DNA of 64,000 nt from Caulobacteraceae bacterium (GCA_009773335.1 WRPF01000017.1:41849-105848); one strand, 5' to 3'. Counted from the stretch's first letter, positions 52,454-61,500 are shown. The notes: generated by a model not told the origin, from the letters alone. Translations and numbers: made by a program.

Positions 52454-53451
52454 CCCGCCCGGCTCTTTCACCCACTGATCCGCTTTCTGAAGTCGCAGAC
52501 CGCTATGCGGTCGCGGTCACACCGGCGATGGAGCGGCTGATCGATCCGGGCGATCCGCAAGACCCCATCGCGCGGCAGTTCCTGCCGGACGTGCGCGAAC
52601 TCGATGAGACGCCCGAGGAACGCGCCGACCCCATCGATGACGCCGTGCATTCGCCCGTCGAAGGCGTCGTGCATCGCTATCGCGACCGCTGCCTGCTGAA
52701 GATCACGCACGTCTGCCCGGTCTACTGCCGCTTCTGCTTCCGCCGCGAGATGGTCGGCCCCGGCGCCGCCGAACCGATCACCGTCGAAAAACTCGACGCC
52801 GCGCTCGCCTACATCGAGGCGCATCCGGAAATCTGGGAAGTGATCCTCACCGGCGGCGATCCCTTCGTGCTGTCGCCGCGCCGCGCGAAGGACATCACGC
52901 AGCGCCTCGCCGCGATCGCACACGTGCAGGTGATCCGCTGGCACACGCGCGTCCCGGTCGTCGATCCCGCGAGAGTCACGCCGGACTTCGTTTCCGCACT
53001 GAAGTGCGAGAAAGCCGTCTACGTCGCGCTGCACGCCAATCATCCGCGCGAGATCACGCCAGACGCGCGCGCCGCCATTGCACGGCTCGTCGACGCCGGC
53101 ATTCCGATGCTGAGCCAGACGGTGCTGCTGAAAGGCGTCAACGACGACGTCGAGACACTCGAGAATTTGATGCGCGCCCTCGTTGCGGCGCGGGTGAAGC
53201 CTTACTATCTCCATCACGGAGATCTTGCGCCCGGCACTTCACACTTCCGCACAAGCATCGAACACGGGCAGGATCTCACTGAAGCCCTGCGTGCGCGCGC
53301 CTCCGGCCTCTGCCAGCCAAGTTATGTACTCGACATTCCCGGCGGCGCAGCGAAGGCGCCGCTGTCACGGGCCGCTGTGCGCACGACCGGGGCGGCTTGC
53401 GAAGTCTGCGATCACGAAGGCCGCTGGCGCGCGTACCCGCCCGAGGCGTGA
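52450..53451 (+). CDS. epmB: EF-P lysine 2,3-aminomutase EpmB (radical SAM)
   Basis: A 333-residue radical SAM enzyme of the lysine 2,3-aminomutase family. The cluster motif is CPVYCRFCF, followed by GGDPF for SAM, RWHTRVPVVDP and LLKGVNDD. The PLP lysine lies in the C-terminal CQPSYVLDIPGG region of the family. It makes beta-lysine for EpmA. It is short like EpmB rather than full-length KamA, and overlaps epmA by 4 bp (ATGA), so ATG 52450 is the start. Convergent with the MFS gene. Confidence 0.92.
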   Translation: MTRPALSPTDPLSEVADRYAVAVTPAMERLIDPGDPQDPIARQFLPDVRELDETPEERADPIDDAVHSPVEGVVHRYRDRCLLKITHVCPVYCRFCFRREMVGPGAAEPITVEKLDAALAYIEAHPEIWEVILTGGDPFVLSPRRAKDITQRLAAIAHVQVIRWHTRVPVVDPARVTPDFVSALKCEKAVYVALHANHPREITPDARAAIARLVDAGIPMLSQTVLLKGVNDDVETLENLMRALVAARVKPYYLHHGDLAPGTSHFRTSIEHGQDLTEALRARASGLCQPSYVLDIPGGAAKAPLSRAAVRTTGAACEVCDHEGRWRAYPPEA

Positions 53452-53452
53452 C

Positions 53453-54781
53453 CTACGCCACGTACCAGTCCTTCTTCAGGCGCGGCGCGGCGATGAAATA
53501 GAGGCCCGCCGCGATCACGTAGAAACCCACCGCCGTCAGCATCGAATAGCGCAGCGATTCATTGCCGTACTGCGCCTTGTAGAAATCCGACATGCGGCCG
53601 ATGAAGAAGTCGCCGAAGCCGAGACCGATCAGGTTGTTGATCAGCAGAAACATCGCACCCGCAGTTGCGCGCATGTTCGGCGGCGCCATGTGCTGGAACG
53701 CCGACAGCGCCGGCCCGAGCCACGCCAGCGAAAACGCCGTCGGCAGCAGGAACACGAAGAAAGCCGTCGCGAGCGAGGACGTGTTCAGCCCCACGATCAG
53801 GAACGGGATCGTCAGCGCGAAGGCGATGGCGGGCGCGAGCGCGTAGATCCCCTTGTGCTTGACGCCGTAGCGGTCCGCGATGGCGCCGCCGAGCCAGATG
53901 CCGAACACGCCGCCAACCGCAAGGATCGCGCCGTAGAAGTACGCAGCATAGAGGACAGGCCCCGGATTGGGCGGCATCAGGAAGGAGGGAAAGCCTGTAA
54001 AAAGCCCCGGCAGCTCGTCGCCGAACAGGCGCACGAGGAAGGCGGGCATCCACGCGAACATGCCGTAGGCGACGATCGACGACGATGCGCCGCCTATCGA
54101 GAGCAGCCAGAAACTCGGCTTCTTCAGGAGTGTCGCGATAACCTCGCCGAACTTCGCCGGCGCCGCCTTCGCGCCGGGCGCGTCAAGACCGCCACGCTTC
54201 GGTTCACGCACGGTGAGAAAGAACAGCGGCGCGATGACAAGCCCCAGCCCGCCGACGATGAAGAACGCCGAACGCCAGTCGAGCACCGTGGCGATCACGC
54301 CGCCGAACACGATGCCGATGGCGCTGCCCAGGGGAATGCCGAACGAATAGATGCCGAGCGCCAGCGCGCGCTGCTGCGGCGGGAAATAGTCCGACACGAT
54401 CGAGTAGGCCGGCGCCACACCGCCCGCCTCGCCGACGCCCACCGTCATGCGCGCGAGAAAGAGCTGCAGGAAATTCGTCGCAAGCCCGCACGCCATCGTG
54501 CATGCGCTCCAGAGCGTCAGGGCGACGGTCATGATCCGCACCCGGTTTGTGCGGTCCGCGAGCATCGCAACCGGCACACCGAGCGTGGAATAGAACAGCG
54601 CAAAGGACACGCCGCGCATGAGGCCGAGCTGCGTATCGGTGAGGCCGAGATCGGTCTGGATCGGAATCGCCAGGATGCCGAGAATCTGCCGGTCGATGAA
54701 GTTGATCGTGTAGACGACGATGAGCGCAAAAAGCACGTAACCGCGATAGGCGGCGCTCGCAGGTTCTGTGTGTGTCTTCAT
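53453..54781 (-). CDS. MFS transporter, spinster-like family
   Basis: A 442-residue twelve-helix transporter. The N terminus YVLFALIVVYTINFIDRQILGILAIPIQ and the motif LMRGVSFALFYSTLGVPVAMLADRTNRVRIM match the Spns/ACS-like MFS groups common beside alphaproteobacterial lipid and aromatic catabolic genes. It probably imports an organic acid or lipid-like compound. It lies downstream of the TonB receptor but has a strong terminator between them, so it is a separate transcript. Confidence 0.83.
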   Translation of the reverse strand: MKTHTEPASAAYRGYVLFALIVVYTINFIDRQILGILAIPIQTDLGLTDTQLGLMRGVSFALFYSTLGVPVAMLADRTNRVRIMTVALTLWSACTMACGLATNFLQLFLARMTVGVGEAGGVAPAYSIVSDYFPPQQRALALGIYSFGIPLGSAIGIVFGGVIATVLDWRSAFFIVGGLGLVIAPLFFLTVREPKRGGLDAPGAKAAPAKFGEVIATLLKKPSFWLLSIGGASSSIVAYGMFAWMPAFLVRLFGDELPGLFTGFPSFLMPPNPGPVLYAAYFYGAILAVGGVFGIWLGGAIADRYGVKHKGIYALAPAIAFALTIPFLIVGLNTSSLATAFFVFLLPTAFSLAWLGPALSAFQHMAPPNMRATAGAMFLLINNLIGLGFGDFFIGRMSDFYKAQYGNESLRYSMLTAVGFYVIAAGLYFIAAPRLKKDWYVA

Positions 54782-54813
54782 GGCGCCCCGCAGCGACTGT
54801 CTTGCAGCATCTC

Positions 54814-54847
54814 AAAAAAAGCGGCCGGACGCTCTCACGCCCGGCCG
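54814..54847 (-). terminator. intrinsic terminator of the MFS-TonB receptor intergenic region
   Basis: On the minus strand, GGCCGGGCG and CGTCCGGCC pair around TGAGAG, followed by GCTTTTTTT. It lies about 28 bp beyond the TonB receptor stop (54875) and before the MFS start, so it ends the receptor transcript. Confidence 0.85.
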
Positions 54848-54874
54848 ATGGTGTCCATCAGGGAGGATGGCCGC

Positions 54875-57187
54875 CTAGAACTTCACGCCGATCGACGCCG
54901 TCACCGTACGCGGCGGCCCGTAGAACGCGGTGTACGAGCTGTCCACGCCGAGGATGCCCGGCGTGTAGGCGAAGTTGTAGAGCGCCGTGCGATAGTGCTC
55001 ATCGGTGAGGTTCTTGCCGTGCAGGCCGACCGTGAGGTGGCCGTTCGACGACGTCCACACCGCGCTGAGGTCAAACAGCGTGACGGCGTCGGCATCGAGT
55101 TTCGGTCCGCCCGCGGGATACGCCGCGCTGGCGCCCGGCGCGAAGCCTTGATTGAACAGACCGTTGAAGATGTAATACTCCGAGCGATAGGCGCCCGAGC
55201 CGGTGAACAGCAGGGAGCCCATGTCGCCGAGTTCGGCGGTGTAGGACAGGCCGAGCTGACCCGTCCATTCCGGCGTGTTCTGCGGCACGAAGTTGTTCAG
55301 CGGATTGGCATCGGTCTGCACGTTCACGCCCGCCGAGATTACTTCATCGATCGAAGCATCGATGTATCCTAGCGAGAACGAGGCGCGCAGATTGTCGACG
55401 ATATCGAGCGTACCTTCGATTTCGACGCCCTGGTATTCGGCGGAGGCCGCGTTCAGGACGGTGGAGACGAAGGTGTCGTTGATCCCGTCGCTGTTGGTGT
55501 CCGCGCCGTTCTGCACGGTGACCTGCTGGTCCTCATACTTCGCGAGGAAGTACGCGGCGCGCAGGGTCAGGCGATCAAAGAAGTTGCCCTTGAGGCCCAG
55601 TTCGTAGGAGTCGACCGTTTCCGGCGCGAAGCCGCGCAGGATGCCCGGCTGGAGGGCTACGTTGGTCGCCGCGAAGTTCGCGCGCGGATCGAAGCCGCCG
55701 GACTTGAAGCCCTGCGAATAGGACGCGTAGAGCGTGAGATCGTCGGTCGGCTCCCAGTTCAGCGACACGCGCGGCGAGAACTTGTCGTCGGTCCGCTGGC
55801 GCCGGAAGTTCGTCGCGAACCCGCCGAGTTGCGTGGAGTTCGCGTGGCTCACGGTCGGCGAGCCGAGGCCGAGGAAGTTGGCGCGCAGCACTGTGGCCGT
55901 CTTCTGGTCCTCGGTGTAGCGACCGCCCGCCGACACGCTCCATTGCGGCGTGAGGTGGTAGGTGAAGTCAGCGAAGGCAGACGTCGAAAGCGTACTGACC
56001 TTGCCGTAGGTGAACACCGTCAACGGCCCGAGACCGCCGAGGATCGTATCGAAGGCGCCCTCCGCAAGCCCGTTGAGATAGTAGAGGCCGACGATACCGG
56101 AAAGGTTGCCGATATCGACCTGCGCCTGCAGCTCCTGGGTGAACTGCATGTCAGTGTAGAACGCCGGAACGTCGAGATCGGGTTGCGGCAGGCCGTCGAA
56201 ATCGATTCTCGTGCGCGTCTCGCCGTCGCGATAGGCGGTGATGGACTTCAGCGTCAGCGCTTCGTTGACGGTCCATTCCGCCTGCAGGGACATGCCCTGC
56301 GTCTCGACGTAGTTGACGTCGCCGACGCCGGCGCGCGTATCGTAGACGTCGGACAGGACCGGCAGGGTTCCGTTGCGGCTCGGCAATTCGCGGTGGCCGT
56401 GCTTGGCGTTGGAGTTGTCCTCCGTCCGGTCGGCGGCGAAACGCACGAAGAGGTTGTCAGACGGCGTGAACTCTATCGAGATGCGGCCGGCCTGGACGTC
56501 CTTGTCGTAGTGTTGCGCGCCCGTGTTGACGTTTGTGCCATAGCCGTCGCGGGTCAGGACCGCGACCGCCCCGCCGACGGCGAACATGTCGGAGAGCCGG
56601 ACCGACCCCGAGACGATGCCATCCATCTGGCCGTAGCTGCCGAGATTGACTTTCGCACGCAGGCTCGGGTCATCGGCGAGGCGCGCGGTCACATACTTGA
56701 TCGCGCCGCCGATGGTGTTGCGGCCGTAAAGCGTGCCCTGCGGGCCGCGCAGCACTTCAAGGCGCTCGACGTCATACACATCGAGCAACGCGCCTTGCGG
56801 GCGTGCGATATAGACGTCGTCCACGTAGAGGCCGACGCCGGGTTCGAAGCCCCAGAGCGGATCCTGCTGGCCGACGCCGCGGATGAAGGCGGTGAGCGTG
56901 GAGTTCGTGCCGCGCGAGGTTTCAAACGTGACGTTCGGCGTCGAGCGCGTCAGCACAGTGATGTCGGCGGCGCCGATGGCTTCAAGCTGTTCGGCGGTTA
57001 CGGCAGTGACGGCGAGCGGCACATCCTGCAGCGATTCCTCGCGGCGACGCGCGGTGACGACGATTTCGTCGCCTGCGCTTGCAGACGGTGCGTCCTGCGC
57101 CAGCGCAGGCGCGGCGAACGTGAACGGCGTTGCGGCGATCGCGCCCAGCAGAAGCGCGTATTTCATGGAACGGTCCTTCATCGTCAT
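54875..57187 (-). CDS. TonB-dependent outer-membrane receptor
   Basis: A 770-residue receptor. Signal peptide (about 1-30, ending APALAQ), TonB box-like DEIVVTARRREESLQDVPLAVT, a plug domain (about 45-160, with TRSTPNVTFETSRG and YGRNTIGGAIKYVT) and a 22-strand barrel ending in TASIGVKF with a terminal aromatic Phe. This subgroup often takes up complex organic compounds rather than iron-siderophores. Two other start codons lie in frame, at 57181 and 57166; 57187 has a purine-rich GGGGAAGAGGG. The hydrolase gene is 15 bp upstream on the same strand, so they are probably co-transcribed. Confidence 0.92.
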   Translation of the reverse strand: MTMKDRSMKYALLLGAIAATPFTFAAPALAQDAPSASAGDEIVVTARRREESLQDVPLAVTAVTAEQLEAIGAADITVLTRSTPNVTFETSRGTNSTLTAFIRGVGQQDPLWGFEPGVGLYVDDVYIARPQGALLDVYDVERLEVLRGPQGTLYGRNTIGGAIKYVTARLADDPSLRAKVNLGSYGQMDGIVSGSVRLSDMFAVGGAVAVLTRDGYGTNVNTGAQHYDKDVQAGRISIEFTPSDNLFVRFAADRTEDNSNAKHGHRELPSRNGTLPVLSDVYDTRAGVGDVNYVETQGMSLQAEWTVNEALTLKSITAYRDGETRTRIDFDGLPQPDLDVPAFYTDMQFTQELQAQVDIGNLSGIVGLYYLNGLAEGAFDTILGGLGPLTVFTYGKVSTLSTSAFADFTYHLTPQWSVSAGGRYTEDQKTATVLRANFLGLGSPTVSHANSTQLGGFATNFRRQRTDDKFSPRVSLNWEPTDDLTLYASYSQGFKSGGFDPRANFAATNVALQPGILRGFAPETVDSYELGLKGNFFDRLTLRAAYFLAKYEDQQVTVQNGADTNSDGINDTFVSTVLNAASAEYQGVEIEGTLDIVDNLRASFSLGYIDASIDEVISAGVNVQTDANPLNNFVPQNTPEWTGQLGLSYTAELGDMGSLLFTGSGAYRSEYYIFNGLFNQGFAPGASAAYPAGGPKLDADAVTLFDLSAVWTSSNGHLTVGLHGKNLTDEHYRTALYNFAYTPGILGVDSSYTAFYGPPRTVTASIGVKF

Positions 57188-57201
57188 TTCCCTCTTCCCC
57201 T

Positions 57202-58110
57202 TCAGGCTTGGTGGGCCGCGGCGTTCTCGCCGAGGCGTGCAATGTCACGGCGCGCATCCTGGCCCGACAGGATGGCGACAAAGTCGTTCAGCAAGCGGTT
57301 GAACCGCTCGGGCTCTTCTAGGTGCGGCGCATGGCCGGATCTTTGAAACGAAACGCGCACGGCGTTGGGTGCGCGCTCGACGAGATAGGCGCTGACCTCC
57401 GGCTCGTAGAGCTGGCTGCGGGCGCCGTAGGCGACGAGTGTCGGCGTCGCGATGCGCGCGATGTCCTCGCGCAGGTCCATCGCACACAGGGATTCCCATG
57501 CCTGCGCCATGAGTTCTGGATCGTTCTCTGCGAAATCGGCCTGCAGCGTCTCAAGGAGCGCCGTTGGCGCGCCTTCGGACGCGAGCGCGTTGGCGGCGAC
57601 GCGAACGGAGTATGCCCTCCAGTCCTCGCGCATCCGCATCGCGGCGCGCGCAGAATCGAGCGCATCGAAGCCGCCGGCGAGACCGAGCCGCCACGACACG
57701 TCGTTGAGGATGCGCGGCGTCATGTCGACGACGACGAGCCCCGCGATGCGCTCTGCGGCGGGGCTGCGGCGCAAGAGATCCCAGAGAACCGCCGCCCCCA
57801 TCGACCAGCCCACCGCCACGACGCCATCGAGATCGAGGTCTTCAAGGAGCGCCGCGACGTCGTCGGCCATCCCGGCGATGTCCGGGGCTGCCCCGGCGCG
57901 GGAGCGTCCATGGCCGCGCAGATCGGGCGCGATGACCCGATGGGAGTCGGCGAAGCGGGCGAACTGGGGGGCGAACAGGCCGCCATGCGCAGCCCAGCCA
58001 TGAACGAAGACAAGCGGCGGATTGCCGGAAACGGCCCCGGCGGAACCCGGAGAGGGTCCTTCTTCCGCATACGCCATCGGCGTGCGGCCCGGCGCTTCCT
58101 TGAGCGGCAT
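57202..58110 (-). CDS. alpha/beta hydrolase
   Basis: A 302-residue alpha/beta-fold hydrolase: oxyanion region VFVHGWAAHGG, APDLRGHGRS, nucleophile elbow VGWSMGAAV with catalytic Ser, and the His of SGHAPHLEEPERFN near the C terminus. It may hydrolyse an ester or lactone, which would suit the neighbouring acyl-CoA synthetase. Start ATG 58110 is set by AGGAAGG upstream; ATG 58140 is an alternative. It is divergent from the TetR regulator. Confidence 0.85.
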   Translation of the reverse strand: MPLKEAPGRTPMAYAEEGPSPGSAGAVSGNPPLVFVHGWAAHGGLFAPQFARFADSHRVIAPDLRGHGRSRAGAAPDIAGMADDVAALLEDLDLDGVVAVGWSMGAAVLWDLLRRSPAAERIAGLVVVDMTPRILNDVSWRLGLAGGFDALDSARAAMRMREDWRAYSVRVAANALASEGAPTALLETLQADFAENDPELMAQAWESLCAMDLREDIARIATPTLVAYGARSQLYEPEVSAYLVERAPNAVRVSFQRSGHAPHLEEPERFNRLLNDFVAILSGQDARRDIARLGENAAAHQA

Positions 58111-58195
58111 GACCTTCCTGCTTCCCCCCGACTGGCGCATGGGCGACAGTCGATTTCGTCTTGTTTTGTCCGTCTATCTAGCGATTAATTGAAAC

Positions 58196-58879
58196 ATGAG
58201 TCAACATTCAAGTTTGGCCGGGGGAGAAGATGAGCAGTCCGCGACCGCGGACGAGCGCGATCCCGCCAACGGCAAGGCTCCCAAGACCGATCGGGGGCGC
58301 AAGACCCTCCGCAAGCTGCTGGACGCGGCCGCGCAGGAGTTCGGGGAGCGCGGTTTCCACGAGGCCTCCATCGCCGGCGTGACCAGCCGGGCGGGCGCTT
58401 CGATCGGCACGTTCTATGTCTACTTCGACTCCAAGGAGGCCATCTTCCGGGCGCTCGTCGCCGACATGGGCCGGCTCACCCGCGGCTGGATCGCCGGTCG
58501 CGTGAAGGACGCGCCGGACCGTCTCGCCGCCGAACGGCTGGGGGTCGCTGCGTTCATCGAGTTCGTGCGGGCCCACAAGGATCTCTACCGGATCATCATG
58601 GAGGCGCAGTTCGTCGCCGAGGACGCCTACCGCGAGTATTATACGTCCTTCGCCGCCGCTTACCGGCGCAACCTCGCCGAGGCCGCCGCCAAGGGCGAAA
58701 TCCGCGACGGGGACCACGAGGAACGCGCCTGGGCGCTGCTTGGCATGAGCGTCTTCCTCGGCCTGCGCTACGCCGTGTGGAGCGACGACATCGTGCCGGC
58801 GGAAATCGGCGCCGCCGTTGGCGACCTGATCGAGAACGGACTCGCGCCTGAAAAGCCGCCCGGAGGAAGCAAGCCATGA
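58196..58879 (+). CDS. TetR/AcrR family transcriptional regulator
   Basis: A 227-residue repressor. N-terminal HTH at about 38-85: KTLRKLLDAAAQEFGERGFHEASIAGVTSRAGASIGTFYVYFDSKEAIF. A ligand-binding helical domain follows. About 30 disordered residues precede the HTH. It is divergent from the hydrolase-TonB receptor genes and coupled (4-bp overlap) to the acyl-CoA synthetase, so it probably regulates both directions in response to an acyl or hydrophobic ligand. No clear palindromic operator was found in the 85-bp gap. Confidence 0.9.
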   Translation: MSQHSSLAGGEDEQSATADERDPANGKAPKTDRGRKTLRKLLDAAAQEFGERGFHEASIAGVTSRAGASIGTFYVYFDSKEAIFRALVADMGRLTRGWIAGRVKDAPDRLAAERLGVAAFIEFVRAHKDLYRIIMEAQFVAEDAYREYYTSFAAAYRRNLAEAAAKGEIRDGDHEERAWALLGMSVFLGLRYAVWSDDIVPAEIGAAVGDLIENGLAPEKPPGGSKP

Positions 58880-60375
58880 CCGGTGATGCGATCTTCGATC
58901 TTTCCGCAAAACGTGCGGATCTCGCAGCAGACCGCATCGCGATGGAAGAGCTCGCCACCGGCCGCAGCGTGACCTACGGCGCGTTCGACGATCGTGCGGC
59001 GCGCCTGGCGCAGGTGCTCGCCGATGAAGGCGTCGAGGCGGGCGACCGCGTCGCGGTGCTCTGCCGCAACCGCATCGCGTTCTTCGAGATCCTGTTCGCA
59101 TGCGCCAAGCGCGGCGTGATCATGACGCCGCTGTCGTGGCGGGCGCCGATCGCGGAGCTCGCAGGGCTGGTGGCCGACAGCGCGCCACGCCTCCTCTTCT
59201 TCGGCGCCGAAGAAGAGGAAACCGCCGCCGCGCTGGATATTCCCGCGCGCATCGCACTCGATGCGGCGGACGGTTACGAAGCGCGCATCGCTGCGGCGAA
59301 GCCCTTGCGCGGCCGCGATCGATGGCCGGCGGACGACTGCTGGTATCTGATCTACACGTCCGGCACGACCGGCGCGCCCAAGGGCGTGATCCAGACCTAT
59401 CGCATGGCGATGGCGAACTATGTGAACATCCGCCAGGCCATCGACCTGCGCAGCGACGACGTGACGTTGAACTTCCTGCCGCTGTTCCACACCGCCGGAA
59501 TCAACCTGCACACCCTGCCGGTTTTCATTGCCGGCGGACGTTCGCTGATCGTGCCGCAGTTCGACGCGGACGCGATGATCGAGCTTCTCGCAAGCGATCG
59601 CCTCGACATCTTTTTCGGCGTGCCCGCCGTTTACCAGCAGCTCGCGCTGCATCCGCGCTTCGACAACGTGGACCTTTCGCGCGTGCGCAACTGGGGATGC
59701 GGCGGCGCGCCGCTGCCGGACGTCCTCGTCGAAACCTACCGCAAGCGCGGCGTGCGCGTGTGCAACGGCATGGGCATGACCGAAACCGGCCCCACCGCCT
59801 TCCTCGTCGATGCAGAGCGCGCATGGGACAAGATCGGCAGCGTCGGCAAACCGCAGATCCTCACGGCGGTGCGCATCGTCGACGCAGACGGCGTCGATGT
59901 GCCGGATGGCGATACGGGCGAAGTCCTCTTCGCCGGCCCCAACATCACGCCGGGATACTGGAACAAGCCTCAGGAGACGGCGGCGGCGATCCATGAGGGC
60001 TGGCTGAAGAGCGGCGATCTCGCGCGGCGCGACGCAGATGGCTACTACTTCATCGTCGGTCGCTCGAAAGACATGTACATCTCCGGCGGATCGAACGTGT
60101 ATCCGGCGGAAGTCGAGAACGTGCTCGCCGAACACCCCGACATCCTGGAGGCCGCCGTCATCGGCGTGCCCGACGAACGCTGGGGCGAGACTGGCGAGGC
60201 GTACCTGATGCTGCGTCCCGGACACGTCGCGCCGCCGGACGCGGAGATCCAGCAGTTCCTTCGTGCACGGCTCGCGCCCTACAAGGCGCCGAAACGCTAC
60301 GTGTTCGTCGACGACTTCCCGCGAACGGCGGCAGGAAAGGTGCAGAAGCACAGACTCAGGAACGCGACGCCATGA
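58876..60375 (+). CDS. acyl-CoA synthetase (AMP-dependent ligase)
   Basis: A 499-residue ANL-family ligase. The ATP-binding P-loop is YTSGTTGAPKGV; the adenylation core has GMGMTETGP and WLKSGDLARRDADGYYFIVGRSKDM, and the C-terminal catalytic lysine is in RTAAGKVQKHRL. It activates a carboxylic acid to its CoA thioester. The substrate is probably a medium- or branched-chain acid released by the neighbouring hydrolase or imported through the receptor. It overlaps the genes before and after it by 4 bp, showing one operon. Confidence 0.92.
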   Translation: MTGDAIFDLSAKRADLAADRIAMEELATGRSVTYGAFDDRAARLAQVLADEGVEAGDRVAVLCRNRIAFFEILFACAKRGVIMTPLSWRAPIAELAGLVADSAPRLLFFGAEEEETAAALDIPARIALDAADGYEARIAAAKPLRGRDRWPADDCWYLIYTSGTTGAPKGVIQTYRMAMANYVNIRQAIDLRSDDVTLNFLPLFHTAGINLHTLPVFIAGGRSLIVPQFDADAMIELLASDRLDIFFGVPAVYQQLALHPRFDNVDLSRVRNWGCGGAPLPDVLVETYRKRGVRVCNGMGMTETGPTAFLVDAERAWDKIGSVGKPQILTAVRIVDADGVDVPDGDTGEVLFAGPNITPGYWNKPQETAAAIHEGWLKSGDLARRDADGYYFIVGRSKDMYISGGSNVYPAEVENVLAEHPDILEAAVIGVPDERWGETGEAYLMLRPGHVAPPDAEIQQFLRARLAPYKAPKRYVFVDDFPRTAAGKVQKHRLRNATP

Positions 60376-60743
60376 CCGACGCCATCTCCATCGAACGCAC
60401 GCTGACGCAGGACGAATTCCTGCGCTTTGCGGCCCTCTCCGGCGACGACAACGCCATCCACGTTTCACCCGAGTTTGCCGCACGCACACGGTTCGGGCGC
60501 ACGGTGGCGCATGGCGTCTTCCTGCTCTCGATCCTGCGCGGACTGGCCGACCAGCTCCTGCCCGGAGCGCGCCAGATTTCACAAAAGGCGATGTTTCCCG
60601 CGCCCACCTACGCCGGCGATCAGATGGTGTTCACCGCGACTGTATCGGGGCGTAACGAGCACGGCGTGGAGATAACCATGAGCGCCGTGCGCCGCGCGGA
60701 CGAGATGATCACCTGCGAAGCGCTTGCGGTGTTTGCGCCATGA
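60372..60743 (+). CDS. MaoC-like hot-dog dehydratase
   Basis: A 123-residue hot-dog protein with the hydratase-2 signature: FAALSGDDNAIHVSPEFAARTRFGRTVAHGVFLLSIL, including catalytic Asp and His (D-x4-H). It should hydrate enoyl-CoA or dehydrate (R)-3-hydroxyacyl-CoA. It overlaps the synthetase upstream and the next gene downstream by 4 bp each. Paired with the following protein it may form a heterodimer or two-step module. Confidence 0.88.
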   Translation: MTDAISIERTLTQDEFLRFAALSGDDNAIHVSPEFAARTRFGRTVAHGVFLLSILRGLADQLLPGARQISQKAMFPAPTYAGDQMVFTATVSGRNEHGVEITMSAVRRADEMITCEALAVFAP

Positions 60744-61108
60744 GGATTGGCGACTCCGCGACTGTAACCCGCACCTTCACGGCGGCGGATGTGTTGTCCT
60801 ATGTCGACATGGGCGGCGCAGCGCCGCATCCCGGCGAAACGCCCGAGCCGCTGATTGGCGCGCTTTTCTCTTATCTACTGGGCGTCGAGCTGCCCGGCCC
60901 CGGCACCAACTACCTGAAGCAGAACACCGATCATCACGCCCCCGCACGCCTCGATGCGCCGCTAACCGCGACCGTGCGGGTGGTGCAACTCCGCCCGGAA
61001 AAGCATCTCGTCGATCTGGAGACGACCTGCGTCGACGACACGGGAACGCTCGTCGCCAGCGGGCGCGCGCTTGTCTACGCCAGGGACGTTACCGGTGCGT
61101 TTGACTGA
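60740..61108 (+). CDS. hot-dog (MaoC-like/thioesterase-like) protein
   Basis: A 122-residue hot-dog protein paired with the MaoC gene. It begins GDSATVTRTFTAADVLSYVDMGGAAPHPGE and has LIGALFSYLLGVELPGPGTNYL, LKQNTDHH and VDLETTCVDDTGTLVASGRALVYA, the last strands of the fold. The usual Asp-His pair is replaced (DMGGAAPH), so it may be the non-catalytic partner of the MaoC protein or a thioesterase. Its 3' end overlaps the convergent globin-like gene by 34 bp. Confidence 0.75.
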   Translation: MRIGDSATVTRTFTAADVLSYVDMGGAAPHPGETPEPLIGALFSYLLGVELPGPGTNYLKQNTDHHAPARLDAPLTATVRVVQLRPEKHLVDLETTCVDDTGTLVASGRALVYARDVTGAFD

Positions 61109-61500
61109 GCGATGCGTTCGGCGGCCGTATTGCCGATGCGCGCAATCGCACCCAGCCAGGCCTCTTCCATCGCCGGTGTCCAGGCGTCGCCCAGTTCCGC
61201 CCGCACCACATCGCGCATGATCGAGTAAAATGACACGAACGCGGCCGCTGCGACGCCGAGATTCTGGTGGTTCACAACCTCGCAACCGACGAAGTTCGTT
61301 CCATAGGAGTTCGTCGCATCGATATCGAGCACGGTCTCGAACGCCCTGTAGATCATGTTCGCCTTGATGGCGCCGTCTCTGTCGCTGAAGAAGAGGCGCT
61401 CCATCTCCGGATGCGCAGCGAAGACTTGCGCATAGATCCGCGCCGCCGGATCGATGTCACGCTCCGACAGCCAGTCCAGACTTTCCGCGACCCCGCTCAT
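61075..61500 (-). CDS. globin-like protein
   Basis: A 141-residue helical protein with a single-domain globin pattern: IYAQVFAAHPEMERLFFSDRDG at helices A-C, YRAFETVLDIDATNSYGTNF, and VNHQNLGVAAAAFVSFYSIMRDVV with a candidate proximal His. C-terminal WTPAMEEAWLGAI is typical of bacterial globin-like proteins. Heme binding is likely but not certain. Its 3' end overlaps the hot-dog gene by 34 bp, and its start overlaps the GNAT stop by 4 bp. Confidence 0.6.
   Translation of the reverse strand: MSGVAESLDWLSERDIDPAARIYAQVFAAHPEMERLFFSDRDGAIKANMIYRAFETVLDIDATNSYGTNFVGCEVVNHQNLGVAAAAFVSFYSIMRDVVRAELGDAWTPAMEEAWLGAIARIGNTAAERIAQSNAPVTSLA

Noticed and set aside
53225..55372. 715-residue open frame on the plus strand
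   Set aside because: It is antisense to the MFS and TonB receptor genes and overlaps the end of epmB. The translation is His/Arg-rich nonsense.
58768..60582. 604-residue open frame on the minus strand
   Set aside because: It is antisense to the acyl-CoA synthetase, whose motifs are complete; no motif in the opposite reading.
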